In this document: positions 25,096 through 34,394 of the stretch, in pieces
Layout of the letters: every line of letters begins with the position of its first letter
Numbering within the stretch: the first letter of the stretch is position 1
Source: Methanocorpusculum sp.
Lineage (GTDB): Archaea > Halobacteriota > Methanomicrobia > Methanomicrobiales > Methanocorpusculaceae
Reading direction: 5' to 3'
DNA: 53,280 bases
Assembly: GCA_029987115.1 (NCBI GenBank)
Contig: DALTWK010000013.1
Location: 1-53,280, forward strand
Notes under the pieces: generated by a model
Told to the model about the DNA's origin: nothing
The model's input: only the letters and a program-made list of their open reading frames with translations
Databases searched by the model: none
Program-made: the position numbers and the translations under genes

Positions 25096-27698
25096 GATTT
25101 CCTCTCCAGAATCATTTTAAGTTCATTGATGAACATCAGCGCCTGCATCGGCGTCATATCGTCGGGGCGTGCATCGCGGATACGATTTTCCACTTCTGAC
25201 TCCTTTGGTTCTTCTACAACGGGGTCCACCAGCAGCATCTGCGTGTAGTACTTCTGTCCGCCGGATGCCGCATCTTCCTGTAATGATGTTTTGAGAATTT
25301 CATCCGCACGTGTCAGAACCTTCTTCGGAACGCCTGCAATCTTTGCAACATGGATTCCGTAACTGCGGTCGGTCGCGCCTGGGATGAGTTTTCGCAGGAA
25401 GGTAATGTCGTGAGCATCTTCTTTTACTGCGAAATGGTAGTTTTTCACCCGTTTCAACTCTGACTCCATGGTGATTAACTGGTGGAAGTGGGTTGCAAAG
25501 AGCGTACGTGGTCCGGATGCTCCTTTACCGTGGAGATATTCCAAGACCGAACGGGCAATCGAGTAGCCGTCAACAGTGCTTGTTCCGCGGCCGATTTCAT
25601 CCAGAAGAATCAGACTTTTGTCGGTTGCATTGTTCAGGATGTTTGCCAGTTCGAGCATCTCCACCATGAAGGTACTTTGTCCTCCGGCGAGGTCGTCTGA
25701 TGCGCCGACTCTGGTGAATACACGGTCGACGATGCCGACTTTCGCGAAGCGTGCCGGAACAAAGCATCCCGCCTGTGCCAGAATGCAGATGAGTGCGACA
25801 CTGCGCATGTAGGTGGATTTACCCGCCATGTTGGCACCGGTGAGAATCAGAATCTGATTTTCAACGGCGTTCATGTCGGTGTCGTTCGGGACATATCCTC
25901 CCGGAACCGAATCCTCGACAATCGGGTGGCGTCCGTCGCGGATAATCAGTTCCGGACCGAGACTCAGTTCCGGCCGGACATAGCCGTTCTTGATGGCAAG
26001 GTCGGCGAATGCCGCGGTCTGGTCGATAAGGCCGATGGCAGCTGCTGCGGTCTGCAGTTCAGCAACATGGTCTTTCAAGGTTGCAATCAGTTCTTCATAG
26101 AGTTTGATTTCAAGAGCAAGTGTGCGTTCGCCTGCCTGCGCCATCAGAGCCTCGCGTTCGCGGAGTGCCGGAATGGTGAATCGTTCCCCGTTTGCAATGG
26201 TCTGTTTGCGTTCGTATTCAGCAGGTACTTTGCTGAGGTTTGCTTTGGTGACTTCAATATAGTAGCCGAAGACTGCATTGTAGCCAATCTTCAGCGAGGA
26301 AATGCCGGTCCGCCCGCGTTCGGTTTCCGTGAGTTCAGCAATCCATTTCTTTCCGTTGGTTACGACATTGCGCAGTTCATCCAGGTCGGAGGAGTATCCT
26401 TCGCGGATGACATTGCCATTCCGGTACAGTGCCGGCGGTTCTTCCTGGATTGCGCTTGTAATCAAACTGGACAGTCCGGAAAACGAAGGGATGGAATCGA
26501 GGTTCTCTGCTATGATTCCGCCGGCATCCACGAGTTCAAGTGTGAGGTCGGGGACAGCTTCAAGACTTGCTGCAAGGGAAAGAAGATCTTTCGGAGATGC
26601 GTTTCCATAGGCGATGCGTCCGGCAATCCGTTCGATATCGGATAGGCGGGAGAGGGTTTCACGGACCGAGGAGAGAAGCACCGGGCGTGAGGTGAAGAAT
26701 TCAACGCCGTCTAAGCGGTAGTTGATGGCGTCGGTGTTTGTAAGCGGGCGGGTGATGGTGCTTCTCAGCGTACGCGCTCCCATCGGCGTCTTTGTCCTGT
26801 TCAGGAACCCGAAAAGCGTGGTGTCGTTCCGATCTCCTCTTAGTGGAGTAAGAATCTCTAGATTTCTCAGCGTTACGCCGTCCAGAATCATTGCGTCAGC
26901 ATCATATTTTTTCTGGAATCCGTGAATGTGACTGAGGGAGACTTTCTGGGTTTCTGTTACATAACGGACAGCTGCTGCGGCCGCTGCGAGACAGAGCGGT
27001 GAACTTGTATCAAATCCGTCAAGCGAAGTTACGCCGAACTGGGTACAGAGCGCTGCTTCAGCATCGGAAAAGAGCGTCGTACGGACAGGGGTAAGCACAC
27101 GTCCCGTCTGGGTGAAAAAGGGAATCAGGTCTTTGGAAAGATCCTGCGGAATCAGGATTTCCAGCGGGGAATAGCGTTCGATTTCGGTTGCAACCGCGGC
27201 GCATCCGGAAGAAAGCTCAACTTCTTTGATGAAAAATTCTCCCGTTGTGATGTCCAGGAATGCCAGTCCTGCTACATTTTTCTTGGTATCAGGAGAAACT
27301 GCCATCAGATAATGTGCGGCAGTTCCGGTGATGATATCGGCATCGATTGCGGTTCCCGGGGTAACAACACGGATGACATCGCGTTTGACAACCCCTTTGG
27401 CGAGTTTTGGATCTTCAATCTGTTCGCAGATGGCAACTTTGTAGCCTTTTCGAATCATTCGCGGGAGATAGATGTCGACAGCATGATAGGGAATGCCCGC
27501 GAGCGGAACCGGCTTTCCTTCCGGATCCTTGGAACGTGAAGTGAGCACCAGATCAAGTTCTCGAGAACAGATTTCGGCATCTTCAAAGAATGTCTCATAA
27601 AAATCCCCCATGCGCATAAAGAGAATGCAGTCCGGATAGAGTTTCTTGAAGGTTTTGACCTGCTCCATTGCGGGGGTGAGTTTCTTTTCTGGTGCCAT
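25092..27698 (-). CDS. mutS: DNA mismatch repair protein MutS
   Basis: 868-residue bacterial-type MutS1. The mismatch-reading F-x-E motif is in RMGDFYETFFEDA (~30-42). Connector, core and clamp domains follow, then the ABC-type ATPase: Walker A GANMAGKST, signature and Walker B region DEIGRGTSTVDG, and the His switch in ATHFHQL. The C-terminus holds a short helix-turn-helix dimer tail. Such MutS-MutL pairs are found in mesophilic methanogens and are generally attributed to transfer from bacteria. It is the second gene of a three-gene minus-strand operon. Confidence 0.97.
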   Translation of the reverse strand: MAPEKKLTPAMEQVKTFKKLYPDCILFMRMGDFYETFFEDAEICSRELDLVLTSRSKDPEGKPVPLAGIPYHAVDIYLPRMIRKGYKVAICEQIEDPKLAKGVVKRDVIRVVTPGTAIDADIITGTAAHYLMAVSPDTKKNVAGLAFLDITTGEFFIKEVELSSGCAAVATEIERYSPLEILIPQDLSKDLIPFFTQTGRVLTPVRTTLFSDAEAALCTQFGVTSLDGFDTSSPLCLAAAAAAVRYVTETQKVSLSHIHGFQKKYDADAMILDGVTLRNLEILTPLRGDRNDTTLFGFLNRTKTPMGARTLRSTITRPLTNTDAINYRLDGVEFFTSRPVLLSSVRETLSRLSDIERIAGRIAYGNASPKDLLSLAASLEAVPDLTLELVDAGGIIAENLDSIPSFSGLSSLITSAIQEEPPALYRNGNVIREGYSSDLDELRNVVTNGKKWIAELTETERGRTGISSLKIGYNAVFGYYIEVTKANLSKVPAEYERKQTIANGERFTIPALREREALMAQAGERTLALEIKLYEELIATLKDHVAELQTAAAAIGLIDQTAAFADLAIKNGYVRPELSLGPELIIRDGRHPIVEDSVPGGYVPNDTDMNAVENQILILTGANMAGKSTYMRSVALICILAQAGCFVPARFAKVGIVDRVFTRVGASDDLAGGQSTFMVEMLELANILNNATDKSLILLDEIGRGTSTVDGYSIARSVLEYLHGKGASGPRTLFATHFHQLITMESELKRVKNYHFAVKEDAHDITFLRKLIPGATDRSYGIHVAKIAGVPKKVLTRADEILKTSLQEDAASGGQKYYTQMLLVDPVVEEPKESEVENRIRDARPDDMTPMQALMFINELKMILERKS

Positions 27699-27704
27699 AG
27701 TATC

Positions 27705-28070
27705 TTAGAGATCTTTAAAGGTATTTTCGATATGCTCAAGCATTGTGTAGGAGTCGTATTTCTGTGAAGTCAGGTCGACATTGAATGATTCGCCGATTTC
27801 AAAAAACTGGTCGAATGCCTTGCGGACACGGGCTAACTCCTCTCTTGCAAGGTCTGGTCTCTTCTGCCGCAAGAAGAAGTTGAACCGGTCTTTCAGAAGA
27901 ACACGGGTTTCCGCGTATGCATAACAGAGTTTTCTGTTGTAAACACGCTGAGCAGAGAGTATCTCTCCGTTCTTCTGATGTTCATGAACCTCTTCAATGC
28001 CGTTTTCCAGTTTCTGAATTTTGCGCTGGTAACGGTGCATATGAGCTATAGTAAACTGTCTGACCCCCAT
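27705..28070 (-). CDS. Unknown small helical protein upstream of mutS
   Basis: 121 residues, not recognised. It is basic and strongly helical, with heptad-like spacing in the first 90 residues (RYQRKIQKLENGIEEVHEHQKNGEILSA, split here only by reading), and no membrane segment. The stop lies six bases before the mutS ATG on the same strand, so the two should be cotranscribed. It is divergent from hypC. A link with mismatch repair is inferred from position only. Confidence 0.7.
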   Translation of the reverse strand: MGVRQFTIAHMHRYQRKIQKLENGIEEVHEHQKNGEILSAQRVYNRKLCYAYAETRVLLKDRFNFFLRQKRPDLAREELARVRKAFDQFFEIGESFNVDLTSQKYDSYTMLEHIENTFKDL

Positions 28071-28239
28071 TGTATCTTATTTATTGGAGAGATTGGAATA
28101 TACTTCTGCCGATGTACTGATTATATCGGGTTCATGGTTGTTATTATGCGGATACTATCAGCACGAATCTCGTTTTTTCACCAGCAAAATTGTCATTCAT
28201 TCGCTTGCTTTATCAGGAATCCCAACCAATACTACATAC

Positions 28240-28494
28240 ATGTGTATTGCCGTACCAGCCGAGGTACTGGAGATTCGTGAAGGCAATGTCGCACTTGTCG
28301 ATTACGGAGAACTCCAGCAGGAGGTCAAGATTGATCTCGTTGATGTTAAAGTCGGAGAATTCGTTCTGGTCCATGTAGGATTCGCTATCCAGCGCTTGTC
28401 CCGTGAAGATGGTCTGGAGACCCGCCAGCTCTTCAAGGAAGTCTACGGTGCGATGGGTATGAGCGAAGATGCCATAAAGACCGGCGGAATGTAA
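28240..28494 (+). CDS. hypC: Hydrogenase maturation chaperone HypC
   Basis: 84 residues. The N-terminus MCIAVPAEVLEI carries the essential Cys2, which binds the iron centre during assembly of the NiFe-hydrogenase active site with HypD. The frame stays open for 52 codons upstream, but the conserved MCIA start fixes the ATG at 28240. It is the first gene of hypC-hypA-hypE. The 169-base gap shared with the divergent small gene holds a TATA-like GATTATATCGG near 28121-28131. Confidence 0.95.
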   Translation: MCIAVPAEVLEIREGNVALVDYGELQQEVKIDLVDVKVGEFVLVHVGFAIQRLSREDGLETRQLFKEVYGAMGMSEDAIKTGGM

Positions 28495-28499
28495 AAAAT

Positions 28500-28838
28500 A
28501 TGCACGAAGCAGGAATCGCCTACGATATTTATGCGACAGCAAAGCGTGCGGCGGAAGATAACAATGCCACACTTGTGAAAGCTATTCATGTTGATGTGGG
28601 TTCAATGGCCATGGTCAATCCGGAACAGGTTGAGTTCATGTTCGGAACCTACATTGCAGAAGATCCTATTTTCAAAGGCGCCAAACTGATTTTTAATACC
28701 GTTCTTCCCCTAGCGGAATGTACCTGCGGTTACAAAGGTTCTGAAATCTTTGTCTGTCCGAACTGTGGAAAACTTCCGCATATGATTCAGGGTAAGGAAA
28801 TTCTTGTAACTAATATCGAAATCGAAGCTGATGATTAA
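28500..28838 (+). CDS. hypA: Hydrogenase nickel-insertion protein HypA
   Basis: 112 residues. The N-terminal nickel ligands Met1-His2-Glu3 are present. The zinc site is C74-T-C76 and C86-P-N-C89; the first pair has one residue between cysteines, not the common two. HypA delivers nickel to the hydrogenase large subunit with HypB, which is not in this window. It starts five bases after hypC and overlaps hypE. Confidence 0.94.
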   Translation: MHEAGIAYDIYATAKRAAEDNNATLVKAIHVDVGSMAMVNPEQVEFMFGTYIAEDPIFKGAKLIFNTVLPLAECTCGYKGSEIFVCPNCGKLPHMIQGKEILVTNIEIEADD

Positions 28839-29859
28839 AATGCCGAAAGATACTGAAGTAAATATGATGCATGGAGCAGGAGGCGAGGTCATGGGAGAAC
28901 TCCTGACCACATTAACTGCATTTAAGAACAACAATGCCGGAGGAATCGGTCTTGAATCTCTGGATGATGGTTCCACCTTTGAAATTGGTGGAAAAACAGT
29001 TGTTCTTACAACCGACGGTCACGTTGTAAAACCGCTCTTCTTCCCAGGAGGGGACATCGGTAGAATAGCAGTTTCCGGAACTATCAACGATCTCTCTGTC
29101 ATGGGCGCCCGCCCGATTGCAATGACCTGTGGAATGGTTATTGAAGAAGGGTTCCCGATTAAAGATCTGGAGCGTATTGTCGCCTCCATGGATGAAGCTC
29201 TCGGAGAAGTCGGTGCATCTATCATTACTGGCGATACCAAGGTTGTGGAAAAAGGAAGTCTTGATGGCATTGCAATCAACACAGCAGGTGTCGGTGTCAT
29301 TGACCACTACGTAATCCGCGACAAGAATCTGAAAGTCGGCGATAAGATTATTGTATCCGGATTCCTCGGTGATCACGGCATGGCAATCGTTTCTTACCGT
29401 GAAGGATTTGACTTAGGCGACCAGCTCAAATCCGATGTTGCTCCGCTCTGGAAGATGATTGAGGGGGCTATCATTGCAGGCGGCGACGGTGCAATTCACG
29501 CAATGAAAGACCCGACACGCGGAGGATTTGCTGCCTGTATGAATGAGATGGCACGCAAGGCAGGAGTCAAAGTTGTTGTTCATGAAGAAGATGTTCCAAT
29601 CCGTGAAAGTGTTGCCTCTGCTGGAGCACTTCTCGGAATCGATCCACTTCAGGTTGCAAACGAAGGCAAGTGTGTGATGGGTGTCGCACCGGAAGCAGCT
29701 GATCGGATTCTCGAAGCACTCCACTCTCACCCGTACGGCAAAAACGCCAGAATCATCGGTGAAGTTGTCGAAGGAAAGGGCGTTGTCATGCTAACCAGAA
29801 TCGGCAGCGAGCGTTTCATCGAACCGCCGATGGGTGACCCGGTACCGAGAGTCTGCTGA
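28831..29859 (+). CDS. hypE: Carbamoyl dehydratase HypE
   Basis: 342 residues. HypE dehydrates the carbamoyl group on its C-terminal cysteine to cyanide, for the Fe(CN)2CO centre of NiFe hydrogenases. It shows the N-terminal HGAGG motif, the AIR-synthase-like fold (DGHVVKPLFFPGGDIG, then TGDTKVVEKG and KDPTRGGFA) and the required C-terminal PRVC ending in the catalytic cysteine. The start may be ATG 28831 (overlapping hypA) or ATG 28840; both fit. The stop overlaps pyrC by one base. Confidence 0.96.
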   Translation: MIKMPKDTEVNMMHGAGGEVMGELLTTLTAFKNNNAGGIGLESLDDGSTFEIGGKTVVLTTDGHVVKPLFFPGGDIGRIAVSGTINDLSVMGARPIAMTCGMVIEEGFPIKDLERIVASMDEALGEVGASIITGDTKVVEKGSLDGIAINTAGVGVIDHYVIRDKNLKVGDKIIVSGFLGDHGMAIVSYREGFDLGDQLKSDVAPLWKMIEGAIIAGGDGAIHAMKDPTRGGFAACMNEMARKAGVKVVVHEEDVPIRESVASAGALLGIDPLQVANEGKCVMGVAPEAADRILEALHSHPYGKNARIIGEVVEGKGVVMLTRIGSERFIEPPMGDPVPRVC

Positions 29860-31103
29860 TGGCAGATTTGATTTTAAAGGATGTCCGCCTTCCCGATGGG
29901 AAGGTTACCGACATCGTTGTTGAAGAGGGTCGTGTTGTTCACATCGGCTCATCCAGCGGTTTTTCTGCAGAAACTGTTTTTTCCGGTCATAATCGTCTTA
30001 TTCTCCCTGCAGCCACAGATATGCATGTGCATATGCGTGACAGCATTCAGGGAGCCAAGGAAGACTGGGGTACTGGAACCATGTCTGCAGTTGCAGGTGG
30101 TGTTGCAACGGTCGTTGATCAGCCTAACAGCATCCCCCCAATGGAGACCAAAGAAAATTTCCTCAATCGGATAGCCGTTGCAAAAGAGAAGGCTTTCTGT
30201 CGGTTTGCTGTCAACGGATCTTTAACAGAGAATGCCGATATCAAAGGACTCGCATCTGCAGGGGCACTTGCCTTCGGTGAGATGTTTGCCGGTCCTTCCA
30301 GTTACGGTTCGGCGCTTTCACCGGAAACGATTTCCCGTGTTACCAGAGAAGCGGCAGACCTCGGCAAGCTCATCACAGTACATGCGGAGACGGTAACGGG
30401 GGAGACCGTGAAATCCTTACAGGCGCACAGTGCATCCCGTTCAGGGGAGGGAGAAGCCGAAGCTGTTTCTCTGGTCAGGTCTCTCGCACCAGAACATGCA
30501 CGTCTTCACTTCTGTCATCTGAGCAGTGTTGCTTCGATTGCTGCAGTCCGGGGGAGTGAGACTTTTGAAGTTGCACCACATCACCTTTTCCTGTCTTATG
30601 AAGATACAGGCTGTAGTTTTACCGACACGCACAAAAAGATGAATCCGCCACTTCGCTCCAAATCGGAACGTCTTCGGCTGATACAGAAGTTCGATATGAT
30701 TCCAGTCATCGCATCCGATCATGCACCACACACAGAAGAGGAAAAATATGCGGAATTCAGTAATGCTCCGTCAGGTGTGCCGGGTGTGGAGACTATGCTT
30801 CCGCTTCTTATGAAAGAAGTCTTTGAAGGACGCTTCACGCTGGCATCTATTATTGAAAAGACGGTGACAAATCCGAATACGATTCTCGGCATCGAGTCTC
30901 CGGGATTCATCAAAGGGGCACGTGCCGACTTCGCCATCTACAATCCCTCTCCGGAAACTATCCGCGGAGAGAAACTCCACAGCAAATGCGGCTGGACTCC
31001 GTATGAAGGAATGCATGGTCTTTTCCCGGCGGCAACGGTTGTGTCCGGAGTTCTTGCATGGAACGGCAGCGAATTTTCACGTGAAGGTTCTGAACAAGTC
31101 TGA
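29859..31103 (+). CDS. pyrC: Dihydroorotase
   Basis: 414-residue amidohydrolase of the class I dihydroorotase type, third step of pyrimidine synthesis. Metal ligands are seen in order: DMHVHMRD, His in ITVHAET, His in HFCHLSS and Asp in ASDHAPHT. The position where many dihydroorotases have a bridging lysine is not clear by eye. Its tight placement after hypE looks like operon sharing and does not suggest a functional link. Allantoinase is a less likely alternative. Confidence 0.9.
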   Translation: MADLILKDVRLPDGKVTDIVVEEGRVVHIGSSSGFSAETVFSGHNRLILPAATDMHVHMRDSIQGAKEDWGTGTMSAVAGGVATVVDQPNSIPPMETKENFLNRIAVAKEKAFCRFAVNGSLTENADIKGLASAGALAFGEMFAGPSSYGSALSPETISRVTREAADLGKLITVHAETVTGETVKSLQAHSASRSGEGEAEAVSLVRSLAPEHARLHFCHLSSVASIAAVRGSETFEVAPHHLFLSYEDTGCSFTDTHKKMNPPLRSKSERLRLIQKFDMIPVIASDHAPHTEEEKYAEFSNAPSGVPGVETMLPLLMKEVFEGRFTLASIIEKTVTNPNTILGIESPGFIKGARADFAIYNPSPETIRGEKLHSKCGWTPYEGMHGLFPAATVVSGVLAWNGSEFSREGSEQV

Positions 31104-31107
31104 ATCT

Positions 31108-31788
31108 TCAAAAATAGTTTTTCAGTGCTTCAGCGACTCCGTCACCGTAGGGTTTTTCGAGAATCATTGTTGCAGCACGTTTTGCCTCATCTGATCCGTT
31201 TGCCGGAACAACTGCTTCCCCTCCGAGTTCCAGCATAGAGACATCATTTATTGAGTCTCCGGCAACCAGGAAATCGCGGGTGGACAGATTAAGCATCTCC
31301 GCCATTTTCTCAAAGGCTCTTCCTTTGGTTATTCCCGGGGCATGGAGGTGAATGGCAAATCCGGTATCAACCGCTTCGAGATTCATTCCTTTAATGATAT
31401 CACGGACTGTTTCAATGGTGGTGTCACGAGAAAAGGCAAAATCGGAGTAGCGAAGGTTCTGGGAGAACGGACGGAGTTCATCCCCTTTTGGCTGCAGTTC
31501 ATCACATATTTTCTGGTACGCTGCGAGACAGTTTTCGCGGTTTCCGACAATCTGCAGTTGTCCAAGGTATCCTGCTCGATATGCTCCTCCATTTTCTCCA
31601 ATGACATTACCATCGGTTCCAATCATGTGGGAGAGGGTATCCAGAAAACAGATGGTATTTCCCGAAGAGAGAATAATCGGGATGTCGGCATCAATCAGTC
31701 TGCGCATCTCTTCGACGGCGGAAGTAGACAGACGTCTGCGGTTGTCGGTAAGTGTTCCGTCTACATCAGTGATGAATGCCCTCAACAT
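31108..31788 (-). CDS. Phosphoglycolate phosphatase (archaeal HAD type)
   Basis: 226-residue HAD hydrolase of the Cof-like, TA0175-type family, annotated as archaeal phosphoglycolate phosphatase or sucrose-phosphatase-like. Nucleophile motif: ITDVDGTLTDNRR. Motif II: ILSSGNT. Motif IV: VAGDSINDVSMLELGG. The C2 cap lies between. Convergent with pyrC. The likely job is clearing phosphoglycolate from damaged DNA ends or metabolism; substrate is inferred from family. Confidence 0.88.
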   Translation of the reverse strand: MLRAFITDVDGTLTDNRRRLSTSAVEEMRRLIDADIPIILSSGNTICFLDTLSHMIGTDGNVIGENGGAYRAGYLGQLQIVGNRENCLAAYQKICDELQPKGDELRPFSQNLRYSDFAFSRDTTIETVRDIIKGMNLEAVDTGFAIHLHAPGITKGRAFEKMAEMLNLSTRDFLVAGDSINDVSMLELGGEAVVPANGSDEAKRAATMILEKPYGDGVAEALKNYF

Positions 31789-31955
31789 AGTAGATAGTAT
31801 GACCTCTAAAGATAATTATTCTGTGGTTTCGTATGGATTTTGTGAAACTAGTTTTGTGCATAATTTTTGGGTTGTTTTCGATTTCAGTCAAATATTGGGA
31901 ATATTGTATTTTTGAAAAAACAGTGGCGGGCACTTTCGCACCGCGCGGTCAGGGG

Positions 31956-31963
31956 TTTAAATA
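31956..31963 (+). promoter_or_regulatory. TATA box of radA
   Basis: TTTAAATA, giving a predicted start ~30 bases before the radA ATG. A GGAG ribosome-binding site lies at 32003-32006. The rest of the 227-base gap (31789-31955) is AT-rich with one GC-rich island (31925-31950) and no gene that I can see. Confidence 0.5.
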
Positions 31964-32016
31964 TTCAGATTATAGATGTATTAGTATATCTGTGAGACAA
32001 AAGGAGACAAGTAGAT

Positions 32017-33006
32017 ATGCCAACATCAGAAATTGAAGATTTACCGGGGGTCGGACCGGCAACGGCTGACCGCCTAAGAGAAGCAGGATACTTAACCGTT
32101 GAGTCTATTGCAACAGCAAGCCCGGCTGATTTGTCGGAAGCAACAGAAATCGGAGAGTCAACCGCGAAGAAGATCATCAAAGCAGCAGGACAGCTTGCTG
32201 ATATCGGCGGTTTCAAGACAGGAACTGATATTCTGGAACGCAGAAAGGAGGTTCTGAAACTCAAGACCCTTGTTTCAGAAATTGATGAGATGCTCGGCGG
32301 AGGTCTTGAGACTCAGGCGATTACCGAACTTTACGGTGAATTCGGTTCCGGTAAATCCCAGGTTGTTCATCAGATGGCAGTAAACTGTCAACTTCCTGTT
32401 GAACTCGGTGGTCTGAATGGTTCTGTCCTTTACATTGATACAGAAAATACCTTCCGTCCGGAGCGTATCGCTCAGATGGTTGAAGGTCTCGAGTTTTCCG
32501 AACTTCCGGATGGTTATGAGCTTCCGGATGTTGAGGAGTTCCTTGGAAATATCAGTGTCGCCCGTGCTCATTCATCAGATCACCAGATGCTTTTAATCGA
32601 TGCAGCACGTGATCTGGCAAATCAGAAAGCCGCTGAAGGAAAACCAGTTAGACTTGTTATCATCGATTCTCTGACTGGTCTTTTCCGTGCGGAATATTCC
32701 GGTCGCGGAACTCTTGCAGGCCGTCAGCAGAAGCTGAACAGACACATGCATGATCTCTTTAAACTCATCGATGATCTGAATGCAGTAGGACTGGTAACCA
32801 ATCAGGTCATGTCAAATCCGGCAGCTCTCTTTGCAGATCCAACTAAACCAGTAGGTGGAAATATCGTTGGACACACAGCAACCTTCCGTATCTACTTACG
32901 CAAGAGCAAGGGAGGAAAGAGAATCGCCCGTCTCGTTGACAGTCCGAACCTTCCGGACGGAGAAGCAGCTTTCGTTGTTGAAACTGCAGGTCTCAAGGAA
33001 CTATAA
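32017..33006 (+). CDS. radA: DNA repair and recombination protein RadA
   Basis: Archaeal RAD51/RecA recombinase, 329 residues. The N-terminal helix-hairpin-helix domain is LPGVGPATADRLREAGY (~8-24). Walker A is GEFGSGKSQ (~107-115) and Walker B is RLVIIDSLTGLF. The subunit-interaction stretch and L1/L2 loops are in place (SNPAALFADPTKPVGGNIV). Own promoter and a clear ribosome-binding site, with a T7 terminator after the gene. No intein is present. Confidence 0.98.
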   Translation: MPTSEIEDLPGVGPATADRLREAGYLTVESIATASPADLSEATEIGESTAKKIIKAAGQLADIGGFKTGTDILERRKEVLKLKTLVSEIDEMLGGGLETQAITELYGEFGSGKSQVVHQMAVNCQLPVELGGLNGSVLYIDTENTFRPERIAQMVEGLEFSELPDGYELPDVEEFLGNISVARAHSSDHQMLLIDAARDLANQKAAEGKPVRLVIIDSLTGLFRAEYSGRGTLAGRQQKLNRHMHDLFKLIDDLNAVGLVTNQVMSNPAALFADPTKPVGGNIVGHTATFRIYLRKSKGGKRIARLVDSPNLPDGEAAFVVETAGLKEL

Positions 33007-33029
33007 TCCCCCCATCCCCCTCTCAAATA

Positions 33030-33036
33030 TTTTTTT
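33030..33036 (+). terminator. T7 tract after radA
   Basis: Seven T about 24 bases after the radA stop, following a C-rich stretch. It lies between the convergent radA and kinase genes. Confidence 0.5.
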
Positions 33037-33039
33037 AAT

Positions 33040-33873
33040 TCAGTTTTCCAGAATTACTTTGATGAGTTCCGGTATCTGGCGCTCAAACTTGACACCGTAC
33101 CAGTGCGTCTTATCGCTCAGAGTTGCATCGATACAGCGCACCGTAAAGTCTGCCGCAATTTTAGCTGCAGTATAGGCGTCTTTTCCGTTCATCAGTGCAC
33201 CGACAAACGTTGATGCATAGACATCACCGGTTCCGTGACAGTTTCTGTCAATTTTTCGGTGTTCATAATAGGAAACCATGCCCCTGATAGAAATCATAAC
33301 TCCGGTTTTTCCTTTTTCAAATCCAACGCCTGTCAGGATGACAGTATCTGCTCCCATTTCATGGAGTTTTTTCAGGAGCGTGATGATGTAGGCGTCGTCG
33401 TATTCTGTTATGTATTCAACACCAGTCATCATACAAGCTTCCGTGATGTTTGGAAGGATAATGTCAGCGATTCCGCAGAGTTTGGTCATTTCTTGGACAT
33501 ATTCCTGGTCAAATCCCGGATAGAGGATTCCGTTATCTGCCATTGCGGGGTCGACAATTTTCAGCGCATTGAAGGATTCCATGATGTCAATGACATATGA
33601 AACCTCTTTCTTGCTTCCGAGATATCCAGTGTAGATTGCATCAAACTTCAGGTCAAGGGATTTCCAGTGTTCAGCAATGCGGGGAATATCTTCAGTTAAA
33701 TCGCGGAAAGTGTACCCGGAAAAACCCGTGGTGTGGGTTGAAAGTACGGATGACGGGATGACAACCGTTTCGATACCGCATGCTGATATAATCGGTAATG
33801 CCACAGTCAGTGAACACTGTCCGAAACATGAAATATCCTCGATTGTCAGTACGCGTTTGTCTTCCATTATCAT
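33040..33873 (-). CDS. Pyridoxal/pyridoxamine kinase family protein
   Basis: 277-residue ribokinase-superfamily kinase resembling PdxY/PdxK. The N-terminal EDISCFGQCSLTVALPIISACG and LSTHTTGF, and the C-terminal anion-hole motif CHGTGDVYAS with the catalytic Asp, are typical of pyridoxal kinase. It probably phosphorylates B6 vitamers. Convergent with radA and divergent from mobB. Its leader holds a small ACGG-A5-CCGT hairpin near 33890. Confidence 0.85.
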   Translation of the reverse strand: MIMEDKRVLTIEDISCFGQCSLTVALPIISACGIETVVIPSSVLSTHTTGFSGYTFRDLTEDIPRIAEHWKSLDLKFDAIYTGYLGSKKEVSYVIDIMESFNALKIVDPAMADNGILYPGFDQEYVQEMTKLCGIADIILPNITEACMMTGVEYITEYDDAYIITLLKKLHEMGADTVILTGVGFEKGKTGVMISIRGMVSYYEHRKIDRNCHGTGDVYASTFVGALMNGKDAYTAAKIAADFTVRCIDATLSDKTHWYGVKFERQIPELIKVILEN

Positions 33874-33956
33874 CCTGGACGGAAAAACCGTTTATTGACT
33901 AACAGATTGAGACTACGAAGTAATAAATCCGACTTACGCAAAAAGATAAGTGAAGT

Positions 33957-34394
33957 ATGCGGATTATCAATCTTGTAGGTCATTCTTGCAGTGGAAAGAC
34001 CACACTTCTGAAGGAACTGGTGCCGATGATTGCTGAGGTGGCTTCTGTCGCCACCGTAAAGCATATGGGACATCATGTCTTTGAGTTGCCGAAAGGCAAG
34101 GACACAACAGTTCATTATGAAGCGGGTTCATCCTGCACTGCAGGCATAGATCAGGTCAAGTCTGTTCTGACATTGAAATCAATCGATCTTTACACAGTTC
34201 TTGACATCTATGACTTCCTTGGTTATGACTACTGTATTATCGAAGGATACAAGGAGGAAGGATTTGCCTGTGCTGTGCTCGGGGAGCTTGATGTAAAGAA
34301 TGCCTTATTGATAAATCCAACCGCAGAAGAACTATTTGAAAAACGGGATCTTTTCCCCGTCTATCACCGAATCCATGTCAGAAAAACCGCGTGA
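33957..34394 (+). CDS. mobB: MobB-like molybdopterin-guanine dinucleotide biosynthesis GTPase
   Basis: 145-residue P-loop protein with Walker A GHSCSGKTTLL (~7-17) near the start and the MobB pattern VKHMGHH. It is a GTP-binding helper for making the guanylated pterin cofactor of molybdenum or tungsten enzymes such as formylmethanofuran dehydrogenase. Overlaps taw1 by 20 bases. Confidence 0.88.
   Translation: MRIINLVGHSCSGKTTLLKELVPMIAEVASVATVKHMGHHVFELPKGKDTTVHYEAGSSCTAGIDQVKSVLTLKSIDLYTVLDIYDFLGYDYCIIEGYKEEGFACAVLGELDVKNALLINPTAEELFEKRDLFPVYHRIHVRKTA

Noticed and set aside
28084..28239. 52-codon extension at the HypC N-terminus
   Set aside because: HypC must begin with Met-Cys for function; the upstream part is open by chance.
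31801..31955. Possible small RNA or gene in the radA upstream gap
   Set aside because: One weak GCGG/CCGC pairing and no promoter at the right distance; AT-rich filler is the simpler reading.
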